Assembly: GCF_001968825.1 (NCBI RefSeq)
Contig: NZ_MIEU01000002.1
Span: 1-64,000, forward strand
Reading direction: 5' to 3'
Source: Tersicoccus sp. Bi-70
GTDB lineage: Bacteria > Actinomycetota > Actinomycetes > Actinomycetales > Micrococcaceae
DNA: 64,000 nt
The position numbers were made by a program, and so were the translations under genes. The notes under the pieces are model-generated. The model was not told where the DNA came from. It saw only the letters and a program-made list of their open reading frames with translations, and made no database searches. Of this stretch, positions 44,172 to 53,627 are shown piece by piece; the first letter of the stretch is position 1, and the number at the start of each line of letters is the position of its first letter.

Positions 44172-44714
44172 TCAGATGCCGAGGCCCTCGATCACGGCGG
44201 CGGCCGGCAGGTCGGCCAGCATCGCGCCGGGCAGCAGCAGCTTCGAGCGGCGCACGCCCGAGCCGATGCAGATGACCGGCAGCGCCGGAACGCGGGCGTC
44301 GACGAGCACCGGCCAGTCGGCCGGCAGACCGATCGAGCTGATCCCGCCGAACTCCATGCCGGTGCGCTCGACGGCGTCCTCCCGGGCCAGGAACGAGGCC
44401 TTGCGCACGTCGAGGCGCCGTTTGACGGTGCTGTTGACGTCGGCGCGGGTGGTGGCCGGCACCGCGCAGGCGGCGACCTTCTCGATGCCCTCCCGCTTGC
44501 CGGCGACGACGACGCAGTTGACCAGCGTCTGCGTGTCCAGGCCGTAGGCCTCCTCCGTTGCGGCGGTGTCGGAGAGGTCGGGGTCGATCTCGACGACGCC
44601 GACGCGGTCCAGCCAGCCGAGCGCGCTCAGCGCCGCCCGCACGGGCTCGCCGAGCAGGTCGGGACGGTCGGTGGCGGCGACGGCGGACAGGGAACCGAGG
44701 GTGTACAGGGCCAT
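44172..44714 (-). CDS. YbaK/EbsC-type aminoacyl-tRNA deacylase family protein
   Basis: A 180-residue protein with the YbaK fold. The motif block VVAGKREGIEKVAACAVPATTRADVNSTVKRRL contains the conserved Lys region, and GGISSIGLPADWPVLVDARV is the typical C-terminal half. Family members hydrolyse mischarged tRNA (for example Cys-tRNAPro); the specificity cannot be read. ATG 44714 is 6 bp after CAGGAT, a -10-like box, and has no Shine-Dalgarno. It lies near a tRNA-Arg gene, but no functional link follows. Confidence 0.85.
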   Translation of the reverse strand: MALYTLGSLSAVAATDRPDLLGEPVRAALSALGWLDRVGVVEIDPDLSDTAATEEAYGLDTQTLVNCVVVAGKREGIEKVAACAVPATTRADVNSTVKRRLDVRKASFLAREDAVERTGMEFGGISSIGLPADWPVLVDARVPALPVICIGSGVRRSKLLLPGAMLADLPAAAVIEGLGI

Positions 44715-44779
44715 GCGCCGATCCTGCCACGGGCGAGGTGGACCGACGGGTGACCGGCGCTGCCGGGGCCGCACACATG

Positions 44780-44816
44780 ACGAGAGCCCGGACCCTTGAC
44801 GGGTCCGGGCTCTCGT
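44780..44816 (-). terminator. strong hairpin terminator after tRNA-Arg
   Basis: A perfect 16-bp stem (44780-44795 with 44801-44816) and a TTGAC loop lie 8 bp downstream of the tRNA 3' end. Confidence 0.8.
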
Positions 44817-44823
44817 GCTGCTG

Positions 44824-44899
44824 TGGTGCCCGCGATAGGATTCGAACCTACGGCCTTCTGCTCCGGAGGCAGACGCTCTATCCACTGAGCTACGCGGGC
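44824..44899 (-). tRNA. tRNA-Arg (anticodon CCG)
   Basis: On the minus strand the acceptor GCCCGCG pairs with CGCGGGC, followed by A and an encoded CCA (44826-44824). The D arm is AGCTCAGTGGATAGAGC, the anticodon stem-loop is TCTGC-CTCCGGA-GCAGA with anticodon CCG, and the T arm is GTAGGTTCGAATCCTAT. It reads CGG arginine codons, which are common in this genome. It lies just upstream of the argS region. Confidence 0.95.
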
Positions 44900-45001
44900 T
44901 GGTGCGTCCCTCAGCGTACCAGCGTCGCCACCCGGACACCGAATCCTGCGGGCATCCACGGAGCCGTCCGACTCGTCACGGCCCGGTGGCTCGCCAGCCG
45001 A

Positions 45002-45007
45002 TAGCCT
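45002..45007 (+). promoter_or_regulatory. -10 box TAGCCT, leaderless start of the CynX-like MFS gene
   Basis: TAGCCT is followed by 6 bp and then the GTG at 45014. Confidence 0.5.
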
Positions 45008-45013
45008 CGCAGG

Positions 45014-46321
45014 GTGGAGTGGACGCGTTGGAGGGGCCGGTTGCTGGCCCTGGCCGGAATCATGCTGCTGGCATTCACCCTCCGGGTGGCCGTCACCGAC
45101 GTCACACCGCTGGTCAGCGCCATCGCCCGGGACGTGCCGCTGAACGCGACCACCACGGGTCTGCTCGGCATGCTGCCGCCCATCGCCTTCGCCGTCTTCG
45201 GTGTGCTCACCCCGGCCGCGCTGCGCCGGATCAGCGGCGAGTGGCTCGCCGTCCTCGCGATGGCGGTCTCGATCGTCGGGCAGGTGGGTCGGGCCCTCAC
45301 GTCGGACACCGGCGTCTTCCTCGCCCTCTCGGTGCTCGCGGTCGCGGGTCTCGGCGTGGGCAACGTGCTGCTCCCGCCGCTGGTCAAGAAGTACTTCCCG
45401 GACGCCATCGGCTCCGTCACCGCGCTCTACGTGACGATCCTCGCCCTGAGCACCGCCGTGCCGCCGCTGGTCGCGGTGCCGCTCGCCGAGGCCACCGACT
45501 GGCGGGTGTCCACCGGCGCGTGGGCGATCGCGTGCCTCGTCGCGGCGCTGCCGTGGCTCGGTCTCGTCCGGTCGCGGGGACGGGGAGCTCGGAGGCCGCT
45601 GGGAGACGCCGCCGACGACGCGACCGGTCCCCAGCGCACGGCATCCGATCAGCGTGCGTCCGATCGGACGGCGTCGGAACGGCCGGCCTCGGGCAGCGAG
45701 CACGGCGCCGATCCCGCCGAACCCGAGGTCGCGCTCAAGCCGTGGCGCTCGCCGCTGGCCTGGGGACTGGTCGCGATGATGGGCTTCACCTCGTTCAACA
45801 CCTTCTCCATGTTCACGTGGCTGCCGCAGATCGTGCTCGATGCCGGCCTGGACCGTGCCGGGGGCGGGGCGATGCTCTCCCTCTTCGCCTTCATCGGCAT
45901 GCCGCTGAGCCTGATCGTCCCCGTGCTGGCCGCTCGCCTGCGCAACCCCTATCCGCTGTGCCTGGCGGGCGTGATCACCTACGCCGTCGCCTACTTCGGC
46001 CTGCTCGGCTCCGCGCCCGGCACGGTGTGGCTGTGGGTCTGCCTGCTCGGCGTGGGTCAGGCGAGCTTCCCGCTGGCCCTCGTGCTGATCAACCTGCGCA
46101 CGCGCACGTACCGCGGCGCGCAGGCGCTCTCCGGCTTCGCCCAGGGCCTCGGCTACGGGTTCGCGTGCCTCGGCCCGCTGTTCGTCGGCATCCTGCACGA
46201 GGCCACCGGCGGCTGGCTCGCCCCGGTGATCCTGCTGTGCGGGGGACTGGTGGTCGTGGCCGTCGGCGGCGCGGTGTGCTGCCGTCCGCGGATGCTCGAG
46301 GACCAGCTCGCCCGCCCCTGA
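45014..46321 (+). CDS. MFS transporter, CynX/NimT family
   Basis: A 435-residue 12-TM transporter. The opening block [28 protein letters not shown] and [14 protein letters not shown] belong to the CynX/NimT (cyanate/2-nitroimidazole) group. The central loop (about 195-240) is hydrophilic, with short DRTASER-like repeats. The substrate is unknown, as cyanate genes are absent. The GTG at 45014 is leaderless. It separates the tRNA-Arg gene from argS. Confidence 0.88.
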   Translation: MEWTRWRGRLLALAGIMLLAFTLRVAVTDVTPLVSAIARDVPLNATTTGLLGMLPPIAFAVFGVLTPAALRRISGEWLAVLAMAVSIVGQVGRALTSDTGVFLALSVLAVAGLGVGNVLLPPLVKKYFPDAIGSVTALYVTILALSTAVPPLVAVPLAEATDWRVSTGAWAIACLVAALPWLGLVRSRGRGARRPLGDAADDATGPQRTASDQRASDRTASERPASGSEHGADPAEPEVALKPWRSPLAWGLVAMMGFTSFNTFSMFTWLPQIVLDAGLDRAGGGAMLSLFAFIGMPLSLIVPVLAARLRNPYPLCLAGVITYAVAYFGLLGSAPGTVWLWVCLLGVGQASFPLALVLINLRTRTYRGAQALSGFAQGLGYGFACLGPLFVGILHEATGGWLAPVILLCGGLVVVAVGGAVCCRPRMLEDQLARP

Positions 46322-46460
46322 CGGCTCCTGTTCATGCGCCCGCTCGTCGATAGGTGTCCCATCCGGTGTCCATCAGGGTCTCGCCACGACATCAATTGAC
46401 GAGCTGCGCGAGGGGGAAGCGCGGCGACGCAACGATTCGAGGCCCGACACGCCGCGCCGG

Positions 46461-46466
46461 TACCCT
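46461..46466 (+). promoter_or_regulatory. -10 box TACCCT, leaderless start of argS
   Basis: TACCCT is followed by 6 bp and then the GTG at 46473. It is the likely start of the argS-lysA-hom-thrC-thrB transcript. Confidence 0.5.
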
Positions 46467-46472
46467 GAACGG

Positions 46473-48122
46473 GTGACTCCCGAAGAACTCTCCTCCGCTC
46501 TTGCTGCCTGCCTCCAGGCCGCCGTCGACGCCGGCGATCTGGCGCTGACGACGGTTCCGGCGGTGCGCGTGGAGCGACCGAAGAACCGGGAGCACGGGGA
46601 CTGGGCCACCAGCGTCGCCCTCCAGCTGGCCAAGCCGACCGGCCGCCCGCCGCGCGAGATCGCGACCCTGCTGCAGGGCCGGCTTGCCGCCGTCGACGGC
46701 GTCGCCTCGGTGGACATCGCGGGTCCCGGCTTCCTCAACATCGTGCTGGACACCGCGGCCGCGGGCGAGCTGGCCCGCACCGTCGTCGAGGCCGGCACCG
46801 CGTTCGGCACCGGCAGCACGATGGCGGGCACCCGGGTGAACCTCGAGTTCGTCTCGGCCAACCCGACCGGCCCCATCCACCTCGGCGGAACCCGCTGGGC
46901 GGCGGTCGGCGACGCGCTGGCCCGCGTGCTCACCGCGCAGGGCGCCGACGTCGTCCGCGAGTACTACTTCAACGACCACGGCGCACAGATCGACCGCTTC
47001 GCCCGGTCCCTCCTGGCCCGCGCCCAGGGGCAGGCCGCGCCCGAGGACGGCTACGGCGGGGAGTACATCGCCGAGATCGCCGACCAGGTGCTCGCCCTGC
47101 GGCCCGACGCCCTGAGCGACCCGGACCCGCAGGAGGTGTTCCGGTCGGTCGGCGTGACCCTGATGTTCGACGAGATCAAGCGCTCCCTGCACGACTTCGG
47201 GGTCGACTTCGACGTCTACTTCCACGAGGACTCGCTGTTCACCGCCGGCTCGGTCGAGACGCTGCTCGAACAGCTGAAGGCCTCGGACACCCTCTACTTC
47301 GCCGACGGCGCGTGGTGGCTGCGGTCCACCGACTACGGGGACGACAAGGACCGCGTGGTGATCAAGTCCGACGGGAACGCCGCCTACATCGCCGGTGACA
47401 TCGCCTACTTCAAGGACAAGCGCTCGCGCGGCTTCGACCTGTGCCTCTACATGCTCGGCGCCGACCACCACGGGTACGTGGCCCGGCTCAAGGCGGCCGC
47501 GGCGGCCCTCGGCGACGACCCGGCGACCGTCGAGGTGCTGATCGGGCAGATGGTCAACCTGGTGCGCGACGGCAAGCCGATGCGGATGTCCAAGCGGGCC
47601 GGCACCGTGGTGACGATGGAGGATCTGGTCGAGGCCGTCGGGGTCGACGCCGCCCGCTACGCGCTGACCCGCTACTCGGTCGACTCGAACATCGACATCG
47701 ACCTGGATCTGCTCGTCCGGCACTCGAACGACAACCCCGTGTTCTACGTCCAGTACGCGCACGCCCGCACCTGCGCCGTCGGCCGCAACGCCGACGCCGC
47801 CGGGGTGGATCGCAGCGCCGACGCGTTCGACGCGTCCGTCTTCGACCACGCCACCGAGTCCGCCCTGCTCGCGGCGCTCGGCCAGTACCCCGGCGTCGTC
47901 GCGCAGGCTGCCCAGTTCCGCGAGCCGCACCGCGTGGCCCGCCACCTCGAACTGCTCGCCGGTACCTACCACCGCTGGTACGACGTGCGCCGCGTGACGC
48001 CGCTCTCCGGCGAGGAGGTCACGGACACGCACCGGTCCCGCCGCTGGCTCAACGACGCGACCCGTCAGGTGCTGGCCAACGGCCTCGGCATGCTCGGCGT
48101 CAGCGCGCCGGAGCGCATGTGA
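46473..48122 (+). CDS. argS: arginine--tRNA ligase
   Basis: A 549-residue class I synthetase that charges tRNA-Arg. The HIGH motif appears as HLGG ([19 protein letters not shown]) and the KMSKS-like motif as [11 protein letters not shown]. The N-terminal Add-1 domain and the C-terminal helical anticodon domain are present; the end has the usual LGVSAPERM. It heads the conserved argS-lysA-hom-thrC-thrB order. The stop overlaps lysA by GTGA (48119-48122). The GTG at 46473 is leaderless by the TACCCT box. Confidence 0.97.
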   Translation: MTPEELSSALAACLQAAVDAGDLALTTVPAVRVERPKNREHGDWATSVALQLAKPTGRPPREIATLLQGRLAAVDGVASVDIAGPGFLNIVLDTAAAGELARTVVEAGTAFGTGSTMAGTRVNLEFVSANPTGPIHLGGTRWAAVGDALARVLTAQGADVVREYYFNDHGAQIDRFARSLLARAQGQAAPEDGYGGEYIAEIADQVLALRPDALSDPDPQEVFRSVGVTLMFDEIKRSLHDFGVDFDVYFHEDSLFTAGSVETLLEQLKASDTLYFADGAWWLRSTDYGDDKDRVVIKSDGNAAYIAGDIAYFKDKRSRGFDLCLYMLGADHHGYVARLKAAAAALGDDPATVEVLIGQMVNLVRDGKPMRMSKRAGTVVTMEDLVEAVGVDAARYALTRYSVDSNIDIDLDLLVRHSNDNPVFYVQYAHARTCAVGRNADAAGVDRSADAFDASVFDHATESALLAALGQYPGVVAQAAQFREPHRVARHLELLAGTYHRWYDVRRVTPLSGEEVTDTHRSRRWLNDATRQVLANGLGMLGVSAPERM

Positions 48123-49669
48123 ACGAGCAGGTGAACAGCGTGAGCAAGACCGGCGTGAACGCGAGCCCCCTCGCCCCGGCGTGGCTGACCGTGCCCGACG
48201 ACGTCGACGCGCTCGTGCCCGGCCTCTGGCCCGCTGACGCCGTCCGTGACGACGACGGCGCCCTGACGGTGGGCGGCGTCGGCCTGACCGAGTTGACCGA
48301 CCGGTTCGGCACGCCGTCCTACATCCTCTCCGAGGGCGAGTTCCGCGCCCGCGCGCGTGCCTTCCGCGACGCCTTCACCGAGGCCTTCGCCGCCGGCGAC
48401 GACGAGACGCAGCGCACCACCGTGGACGTCTACTACGCCGGCAAGGCGTTCCTGTGCACCGCGGTCGCCCGCTGGGTGATCGAGGAGGGCCTGTGCCTGG
48501 ACACCGCGTCGGGCGGCGAGATGCTCGTCGCCCTGCGCGCGGGTGTGCCCGGCGCGCGGATGAGCCTGCACGGGAACAACAAGTCCGACGCCGAGCTGCG
48601 CCGCGCGCTGGAGGCCGGCGTCGGGCGGATCGTCGCCGACAGCCTGCCCGAGCTCGCCCGCCTCGACGCCCTCGCCGCCGAGGCCGGGGTCCGTGCCCCG
48701 GTGATGCTGCGGCTCACCCCGGGCGTGCACGCCCACACGCACGACTTCATCGCTACCGCCCACGAGGACCAGAAGTTCGGGCTCTCCCTGGCGGGGGACA
48801 CGCGGGAGACCGGCGACGACGGCGAGGCCGGGACGCCGGGCTTCACCGGGTCGCCCGCCGAGGCCGCCGTCGCCGCCGCGCTCGCCGCCGAACACCTCGA
48901 CCTGATCGGCGTGCACTGCCACATCGGTTCCCAGATCTTCGAGCCCGACGGCTTCGAGGCGGCGGCCCGCCGGCTGCTCGGCTTCCTCGCCCACGTGAAG
49001 GACCGGCACGGCGTCGAACTGCCCGAGCTGGACCTGGGCGGCGGTCACGGCATCGCCTACGTGCCCGGCGACGCCCCGCGCGCCCCGGCCGACATCGCCG
49101 CCGCGACCGCGGCCGTCGTGCGCGAGACCTGCGGCGAGCTCGGGCTGACCGTGCCCCGGATCTCGATCGAGCCGGGCCGTGCGATCGTCGGCACCGCCGG
49201 CATCACCCTCTACACGGTGGGCACGATCAAGGACGTCCGGGTGGACGTCGCCGAGGGACAGAACGCCGCCGATGACGCGACGGCGGTCCGCCGCTACGTC
49301 TCGGTCGACGGCGGCATGAGCGACAACCCGCGGCCCGTGCTCTACGACGCGGACTACTCCGCGGTGCTCGCCTCCCGCACCTCGACCGCCGGGCCCGCCC
49401 TGTGCCGGGTGGTCGGCAAGCACTGCGAGAGCGGGGACATCGTCGTGCGCGACGTCTACCTGCCCGCGGACCTGCGCGCCGGGGACGTGCTCGCCGTGCC
49501 CGCGACCGGGGCCTACTGCTGGTCCCTGTCGAGCAATTACAACTACCTGCCGCGGCCGGGGGTGACGGCGGTCCTCGACGGTTCGGCCCGCCCCATCGTG
49601 CGCGGCGAGACCGAGACCGACCTGCTGGCCCGGGACGTCCCGGAACCGGCGGGGCAGACGGGAGTGTGA
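48119..49669 (+). CDS. lysA: diaminopimelate decarboxylase
   Basis: A 516-residue PLP enzyme that makes lysine from meso-diaminopimelate. The PLP Lys is K109 ([10 protein letters not shown]). [31 protein letters not shown] and KHCESGDIV are family signatures, the last including the substrate-binding Cys at the dimer interface. An insert (about 222-240, [13 protein letters not shown]) precedes the HCHIGS block. GTG 48119 has GGAG 6 nt upstream and overlaps argS by 4 bp; a GTG at 48131 is an alternative. It ends in a TGATG junction with hom. Confidence 0.96.
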   Translation: MNEQVNSVSKTGVNASPLAPAWLTVPDDVDALVPGLWPADAVRDDDGALTVGGVGLTELTDRFGTPSYILSEGEFRARARAFRDAFTEAFAAGDDETQRTTVDVYYAGKAFLCTAVARWVIEEGLCLDTASGGEMLVALRAGVPGARMSLHGNNKSDAELRRALEAGVGRIVADSLPELARLDALAAEAGVRAPVMLRLTPGVHAHTHDFIATAHEDQKFGLSLAGDTRETGDDGEAGTPGFTGSPAEAAVAAALAAEHLDLIGVHCHIGSQIFEPDGFEAAARRLLGFLAHVKDRHGVELPELDLGGGHGIAYVPGDAPRAPADIAAATAAVVRETCGELGLTVPRISIEPGRAIVGTAGITLYTVGTIKDVRVDVAEGQNAADDATAVRRYVSVDGGMSDNPRPVLYDADYSAVLASRTSTAGPALCRVVGKHCESGDIVVRDVYLPADLRAGDVLAVPATGAYCWSLSSNYNYLPRPGVTAVLDGSARPIVRGETETDLLARDVPEPAGQTGV

Positions 49670-50991
49670 TGGAGACGCTGAAGGTGGCCCTGCTCGGGGC
49701 CGGCAACGTCGGCGCCCAGGTGGCCCGGATCCTGCTCGAGGACGCCGACGTCCTCGCCGCGCGCGTGGGCGCGCGGCTGGAACTGACCGGGATCGCCGTG
49801 CGCGACGTCGACGCCCCCCGCACGGTGGAGCTGCCCCGCGAGCTGCTCAGCACGGACGCGACGGCCGTGCTGGCCGGCGCGGATCTCGTCGTCGAGCTGA
49901 TGGGCGGCATCGAGCCGGCCCGGACGCTGATTCTCGACGCGCTCGCCGCCGGCGCCACGGTGGTCACCGGCAACAAGGCACTGCTGGCCGAGCACGGCCC
50001 GGAGCTGTACGCGGCCGCCGAGGAGGCGGGCGTTCAGCTGGCCTACGAGGCCGCCGTCGCCGGCGCCATCCCGATCATCCGGCCGGTGCGCGACAACCTC
50101 GCCGGCGACAACATCACCAAGGTGCTCGGCATCGTCAACGGCACCACGAACTACATCCTTGACGCGATGGACGCCACCGGGGCCTCCTTCGCGGACGCCC
50201 TCGCCGACGCCCAGCGCCTCGGCTACGCGGAGGCCGACCCGACTGCGGACGTCGAGGGCCTGGACGCTGCCGCGAAGGCCACCATCCTGGCCTCGCTCGC
50301 CTTCCACACCAGCTTCGACCCGGCCCACGTGTCCTGCGAGGGCATCACGGCGATCACCGCGCAGGACGTCGCCGCGGCCCGCGAGGCCGGCTACGTGATC
50401 AAGCTCCTCGCCATCTGCGAGGCCGTGCCCGCGGACCCGGACGCCCCCGACGGCGACCGCGGCGTCGCCGTGCGCGTGCACCCGACCCTGCTGTCGCGCG
50501 AGCACGCGCTCGCCTCCGTGCGCGGCGCGTACAACGCCGTCTACATCGAGGCCGAGTACGCCGGCTCTCTGATGTTCTACGGCGCCGGTGCCGGGGGCGT
50601 GCCCACCGCCTCCGCCGTCCTCGGCGACATCGTCAGCTCCGCCCGCCGTCGCGTGCTCGGCGGCCCGGGCGTCACCGAGAGCGTCGCCGCGAGCATCACC
50701 CCGGTGGGACTCGACGCCGTCGTCACCAGCTACGCGATCGGCCTGCGGGTCGCCGACGCGTCCGGCGTGCTCGCGGCGATCGCCGCCGTCTTCGCCGACC
50801 ACGGCGTCTCGATCGAGACCATGCGCCAGTCGACGCACGCCGACGGGGGCGGTGACGAGGCCGGCGACGCCGAGCTGCGCATCGTCACCCATCGCGCTCT
50901 CGACACGGCCCTGCGCCGCACCGTCGAGGCCGTCGGGCAGCTCGACGTCGTGCACGAGGTCACCAGCATCCTGCGAGTGGAAGGGGCCTGA
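49669..50991 (+). CDS. hom: homoserine dehydrogenase
   Basis: A 440-residue NAD(P)-dependent enzyme reducing aspartate semialdehyde to homoserine. The Rossmann motif is [15 protein letters not shown] near the start. The catalytic region includes [12 protein letters not shown] and [14 protein letters not shown] with [21 protein letters not shown]-terminal ACT domain (about 360-435) is expected to give feedback control by threonine. ATG 49669 shares its A with the lysA stop (TGATG). thrC starts 1 bp after its stop. Confidence 0.96.
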   Translation: METLKVALLGAGNVGAQVARILLEDADVLAARVGARLELTGIAVRDVDAPRTVELPRELLSTDATAVLAGADLVVELMGGIEPARTLILDALAAGATVVTGNKALLAEHGPELYAAAEEAGVQLAYEAAVAGAIPIIRPVRDNLAGDNITKVLGIVNGTTNYILDAMDATGASFADALADAQRLGYAEADPTADVEGLDAAAKATILASLAFHTSFDPAHVSCEGITAITAQDVAAAREAGYVIKLLAICEAVPADPDAPDGDRGVAVRVHPTLLSREHALASVRGAYNAVYIEAEYAGSLMFYGAGAGGVPTASAVLGDIVSSARRRVLGGPGVTESVAASITPVGLDAVVTSYAIGLRVADASGVLAAIAAVFADHGVSIETMRQSTHADGGGDEAGDAELRIVTHRALDTALRRTVEAVGQLDVVHEVTSILRVEGA

Positions 50992-50992
50992 G

Positions 50993-52093
50993 ATGGCTCA
51001 TCAGTGGCGCGGCGTGATCCGCGAGTACGCCGACCGGTTGCCGGTCACCGAGCAGACCGAGGTCGTGACTCTCGGCGAGGGCGGCACCCCGCTCGTCCCC
51101 GCCCGGCACCTCTCCGAGCTGACCGGCTGTGACGTGCGGATCAAGGTCGAGGGCATGAACCCGACCGGCTCCTTCAAGGACCGGGGCATGACGATGGCGA
51201 TGACGGCGGCCAAGGCCGCCGGAGCCCGGGCCGTGGTCTGCGCGTCGACCGGCAACACGTCCGCCTCCGCGGCGGCCTACGCCAAGCAGGCCGGCCTGAC
51301 CTGCGCCGTCCTCGTGCCGGAGGGCAAGATCTCGCTCGGCAAGCTGAGCCAGGCGCTCGCCCACGGGGCGACCCTGCTGCAGGTGGACGGCAACTTCGAC
51401 AACTGCCTCGAGGTGGCGCGCAAGCTCGCCGAGGCGTACCCGGTGTTCCTCGTCAACTCGGTCAACCCGGCGCGCATCGAGGGCCAGAAGACGGGCTCGT
51501 TCGAGGTCGTCGACGCGCTGGGCGACGCCCCGGACCTGCACCTGCTGCCGGTCGGCAACGCGGGCAACATCACCGCCTACTGGCGCGGGTACGTCGAGTA
51601 CTCGACGCCGTGGGAGAACCAGGCGGGCGAGACCGTCGCCCCGGTGGCCACCCGCCGGCCGCGGATGTGGGGCTTCCAGGCCGCGGGCGCCGCGCCGATC
51701 GTGCTCGGCCACCCGGTCACGGAGCCGGACACCATCGCGACCGCGATCCGGATCGGCAACCCCGCCTCGTGGGAGCAGGCCGAGGCCGCGCGCGACGAGT
51801 CCGGCGGCGTGATCGAGTCCGTCACCGACGAGCAGATCCTCGAGGCGCACCGCTGGCTCTCCGCGAAGGAGGGCGTGTTCGTCGAGCCCGCCTCCGCCGC
51901 CGGTGTCGCGGGGCTGCTCAAGAAGCACGCCGCGGGCGAGGTCGAGCCGGGCCAGACGATCGTCATCACCGTCACCGGGCACGGCCTCAAGGATCCGGAC
52001 TGGGCGCTCAAGTCGGCCGACGGCTCCGCGATCGAACCCACCCGGGTGCCGTTCGACGTCGTCAGCGTGGCCGACGCCCTCGGCCTGCAGTGA
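50993..52093 (+). CDS. thrC: threonine synthase
   Basis: A 366-residue PLP enzyme forming threonine from O-phosphohomoserine. The PLP Lys is K62 (TGSFKDRG). [13 protein letters not shown] and [15 protein letters not shown] are the phosphate-binding and cofactor-ring contacts. It is the short actinobacterial type. ATG 50993 has GGAAGGGG upstream. thrB follows after 1 bp, so the threonine branch is encoded hom-thrC-thrB in one run. Confidence 0.96.
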   Translation: MAHQWRGVIREYADRLPVTEQTEVVTLGEGGTPLVPARHLSELTGCDVRIKVEGMNPTGSFKDRGMTMAMTAAKAAGARAVVCASTGNTSASAAAYAKQAGLTCAVLVPEGKISLGKLSQALAHGATLLQVDGNFDNCLEVARKLAEAYPVFLVNSVNPARIEGQKTGSFEVVDALGDAPDLHLLPVGNAGNITAYWRGYVEYSTPWENQAGETVAPVATRRPRMWGFQAAGAAPIVLGHPVTEPDTIATAIRIGNPASWEQAEAARDESGGVIESVTDEQILEAHRWLSAKEGVFVEPASAAGVAGLLKKHAAGEVEPGQTIVITVTGHGLKDPDWALKSADGSAIEPTRVPFDVVSVADALGLQ

Positions 52094-52094
52094 G

Positions 52095-53114
52095 ATGACG
52101 GGCGTGACCATCGACGAGGGCACCTCCGGCGGCCCCACTCCCGCCCTCGCCACCGGCGAACGGGCACTGACACCCGTCGCCGCCGGGCAGCGGGTCCGGG
52201 TGAGCGTGCCGGCGACCGTCGGCAACGTCGGCCCGGGGTTCGACTGCATCGGCCTGGCCCTGGACCTGCGGGACGAGCTGACCGTGGACACGACGCCGGG
52301 CCCGGCCCTGACCGTCGACGTGGTGGGGGAGGGCGCCGGCCAGGTGCCCACCGACGAGCGGCACCTGGTGGTGCGCACCATCCGCCGCACGCTCGAGCGA
52401 GCGGGATACGCGGCACCGGCGCTGCACCTGAGCGCCGTCAACGTGATCCCGCACGGCCGGGGTCTGGGCTCCTCCGCCGCCGCCATCGTCTCCGGTGTCC
52501 TGGCCGCCAACGCGCTGCTGCCGGCCGACGCCCGCGCCGACGAGGAGGCGATGTTCCAGTGGTGCTCCCACCTCGAGGGGCACCCGGACAACGTCGCGCC
52601 CGCGATCTTCGGATCGCTCGTGCTCTCCTGGGAGCGTGACGACGACACGGTCGGTCACGCGGTCGTTCCGGTCCACCCGGCCGTCAGCCCCGTGATGGCG
52701 ATCCCGACGACGGAACTGTCCACCGAGGTCAGCCGGGGTCTGCTGCCGCCGTCGGTGGCGCACACCCAGGCGGCGGCCAACAGCGGCCGGGCCGCCCTGC
52801 TGGTCCACGCCATCGGCTCGGCGCCGGAGCTGCTGCCGCCCGCGACCCGGGACTACCTCCACCAGGACGTGCGCGCCGCGGCGATGCCCGCGAGCGCCGA
52901 CCTGCTCCGTGCACTGCGCGCCCTCGGCTTCGCCACCGTCATCTCGGGAGCCGGCCCCAGCGTGCTCACGCTCGCCGTCGATCCGGCGCAGCGCGACGCC
53001 GTCGTGCGGGCCGTCCAGGAGCACCGGAGCCGCACCGGCGACGGCGACCGGTGGACCGTGATCACCCCGGGGGTCGGGCGCGAGGGTGCTAGAATCGAAG
53101 AGCACCGAGACTGA
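52095..53114 (+). CDS. thrB: homoserine kinase
   Basis: A 339-residue GHMP-family kinase making O-phosphohomoserine for ThrC. The ATP loop is PHGRGLGSSAAAIVSG. The first motif is VPATVGNVGPGFDCIGLAL and the third is VISGAGPSVLTL. An N-terminal extension of about 30 residues (SGGPTPALATGERAL) precedes the fold. ATG 52095 lies 1 bp after the thrC stop. A TAGAAT -10-like box (53090-53095) in its last codons may be the rho promoter. Confidence 0.95.
   Translation: MTGVTIDEGTSGGPTPALATGERALTPVAAGQRVRVSVPATVGNVGPGFDCIGLALDLRDELTVDTTPGPALTVDVVGEGAGQVPTDERHLVVRTIRRTLERAGYAAPALHLSAVNVIPHGRGLGSSAAAIVSGVLAANALLPADARADEEAMFQWCSHLEGHPDNVAPAIFGSLVLSWERDDDTVGHAVVPVHPAVSPVMAIPTTELSTEVSRGLLPPSVAHTQAAANSGRAALLVHAIGSAPELLPPATRDYLHQDVRAAAMPASADLLRALRALGFATVISGAGPSVLTLAVDPAQRDAVVRAVQEHRSRTGDGDRWTVITPGVGREGARIEEHRD
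53090..53095 (+). promoter_or_regulatory. candidate rho -10 box (TAGAAT)
   Basis: TAGAAT is close to the consensus and lies at the end of thrB. It would give rho a leader of about 525 nt. No clear -35 is seen. Confidence 0.4.
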
Positions 53115-53627
53115 GGCGGCCAGTACACCGTGTGAGAGACGGACGCCTGACAGACGGAGGCCTCGAACCTAGGCCATCCTGTACAGCAGTGCTTCGCGAA
53201 TGCCGAACACCGTGCGATCACCGTGTCCACACGCGGCGCCGACCCACGGCGGACGTTCCGCGAACGCGCTGCGTCAGATGTTATGTTTCCCGTGTCGCCA
53301 TACGGCTCGTGCGCCCAGCAGGGCGAAACCTCCCGCGGTCCGGCCGTTTCCCGGCCGACCCGCACGGCTCGTTCCCGCCGCCGCACCTGGTGCAGTTCTT
53401 CTCCTTCCTGCCGTCCTCGGAGCACCCCCGCTCCGGGCACGGATCAGTCCCGGACCGGGCATCCGCCGGCGCTGGTGAGAAGACGCCAACACCGCCCCGA
53501 CCCTGAGCAGGCAGTTCTCCGCCGCGGGTGCGGGGGCGCGTGGAGCCGGTCGCATGGCGGTCGGCTCAGCCACTACCCGACGGTCGTCGTCCAGTGACGA
53601 CCGGATATCGAGGGGGAAGGATCCTTC
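53115..53627 (+). promoter_or_regulatory. long rho leader region
   Basis: About 510 bp with no gene I can support. It is C-rich in parts and G-poor in the stretch 53340-53420, as expected for a Rho-utilisation site, so autogenous control of rho is plausible. TATGTT at 53282-53287 may be a second -10. No riboswitch is recognised. Confidence 0.4.

Noticed and set aside
47441-48118. lysA frame extended upstream to 47441
   Set aside because: The extension overlaps argS and has no domain content. The family begins near 48119.
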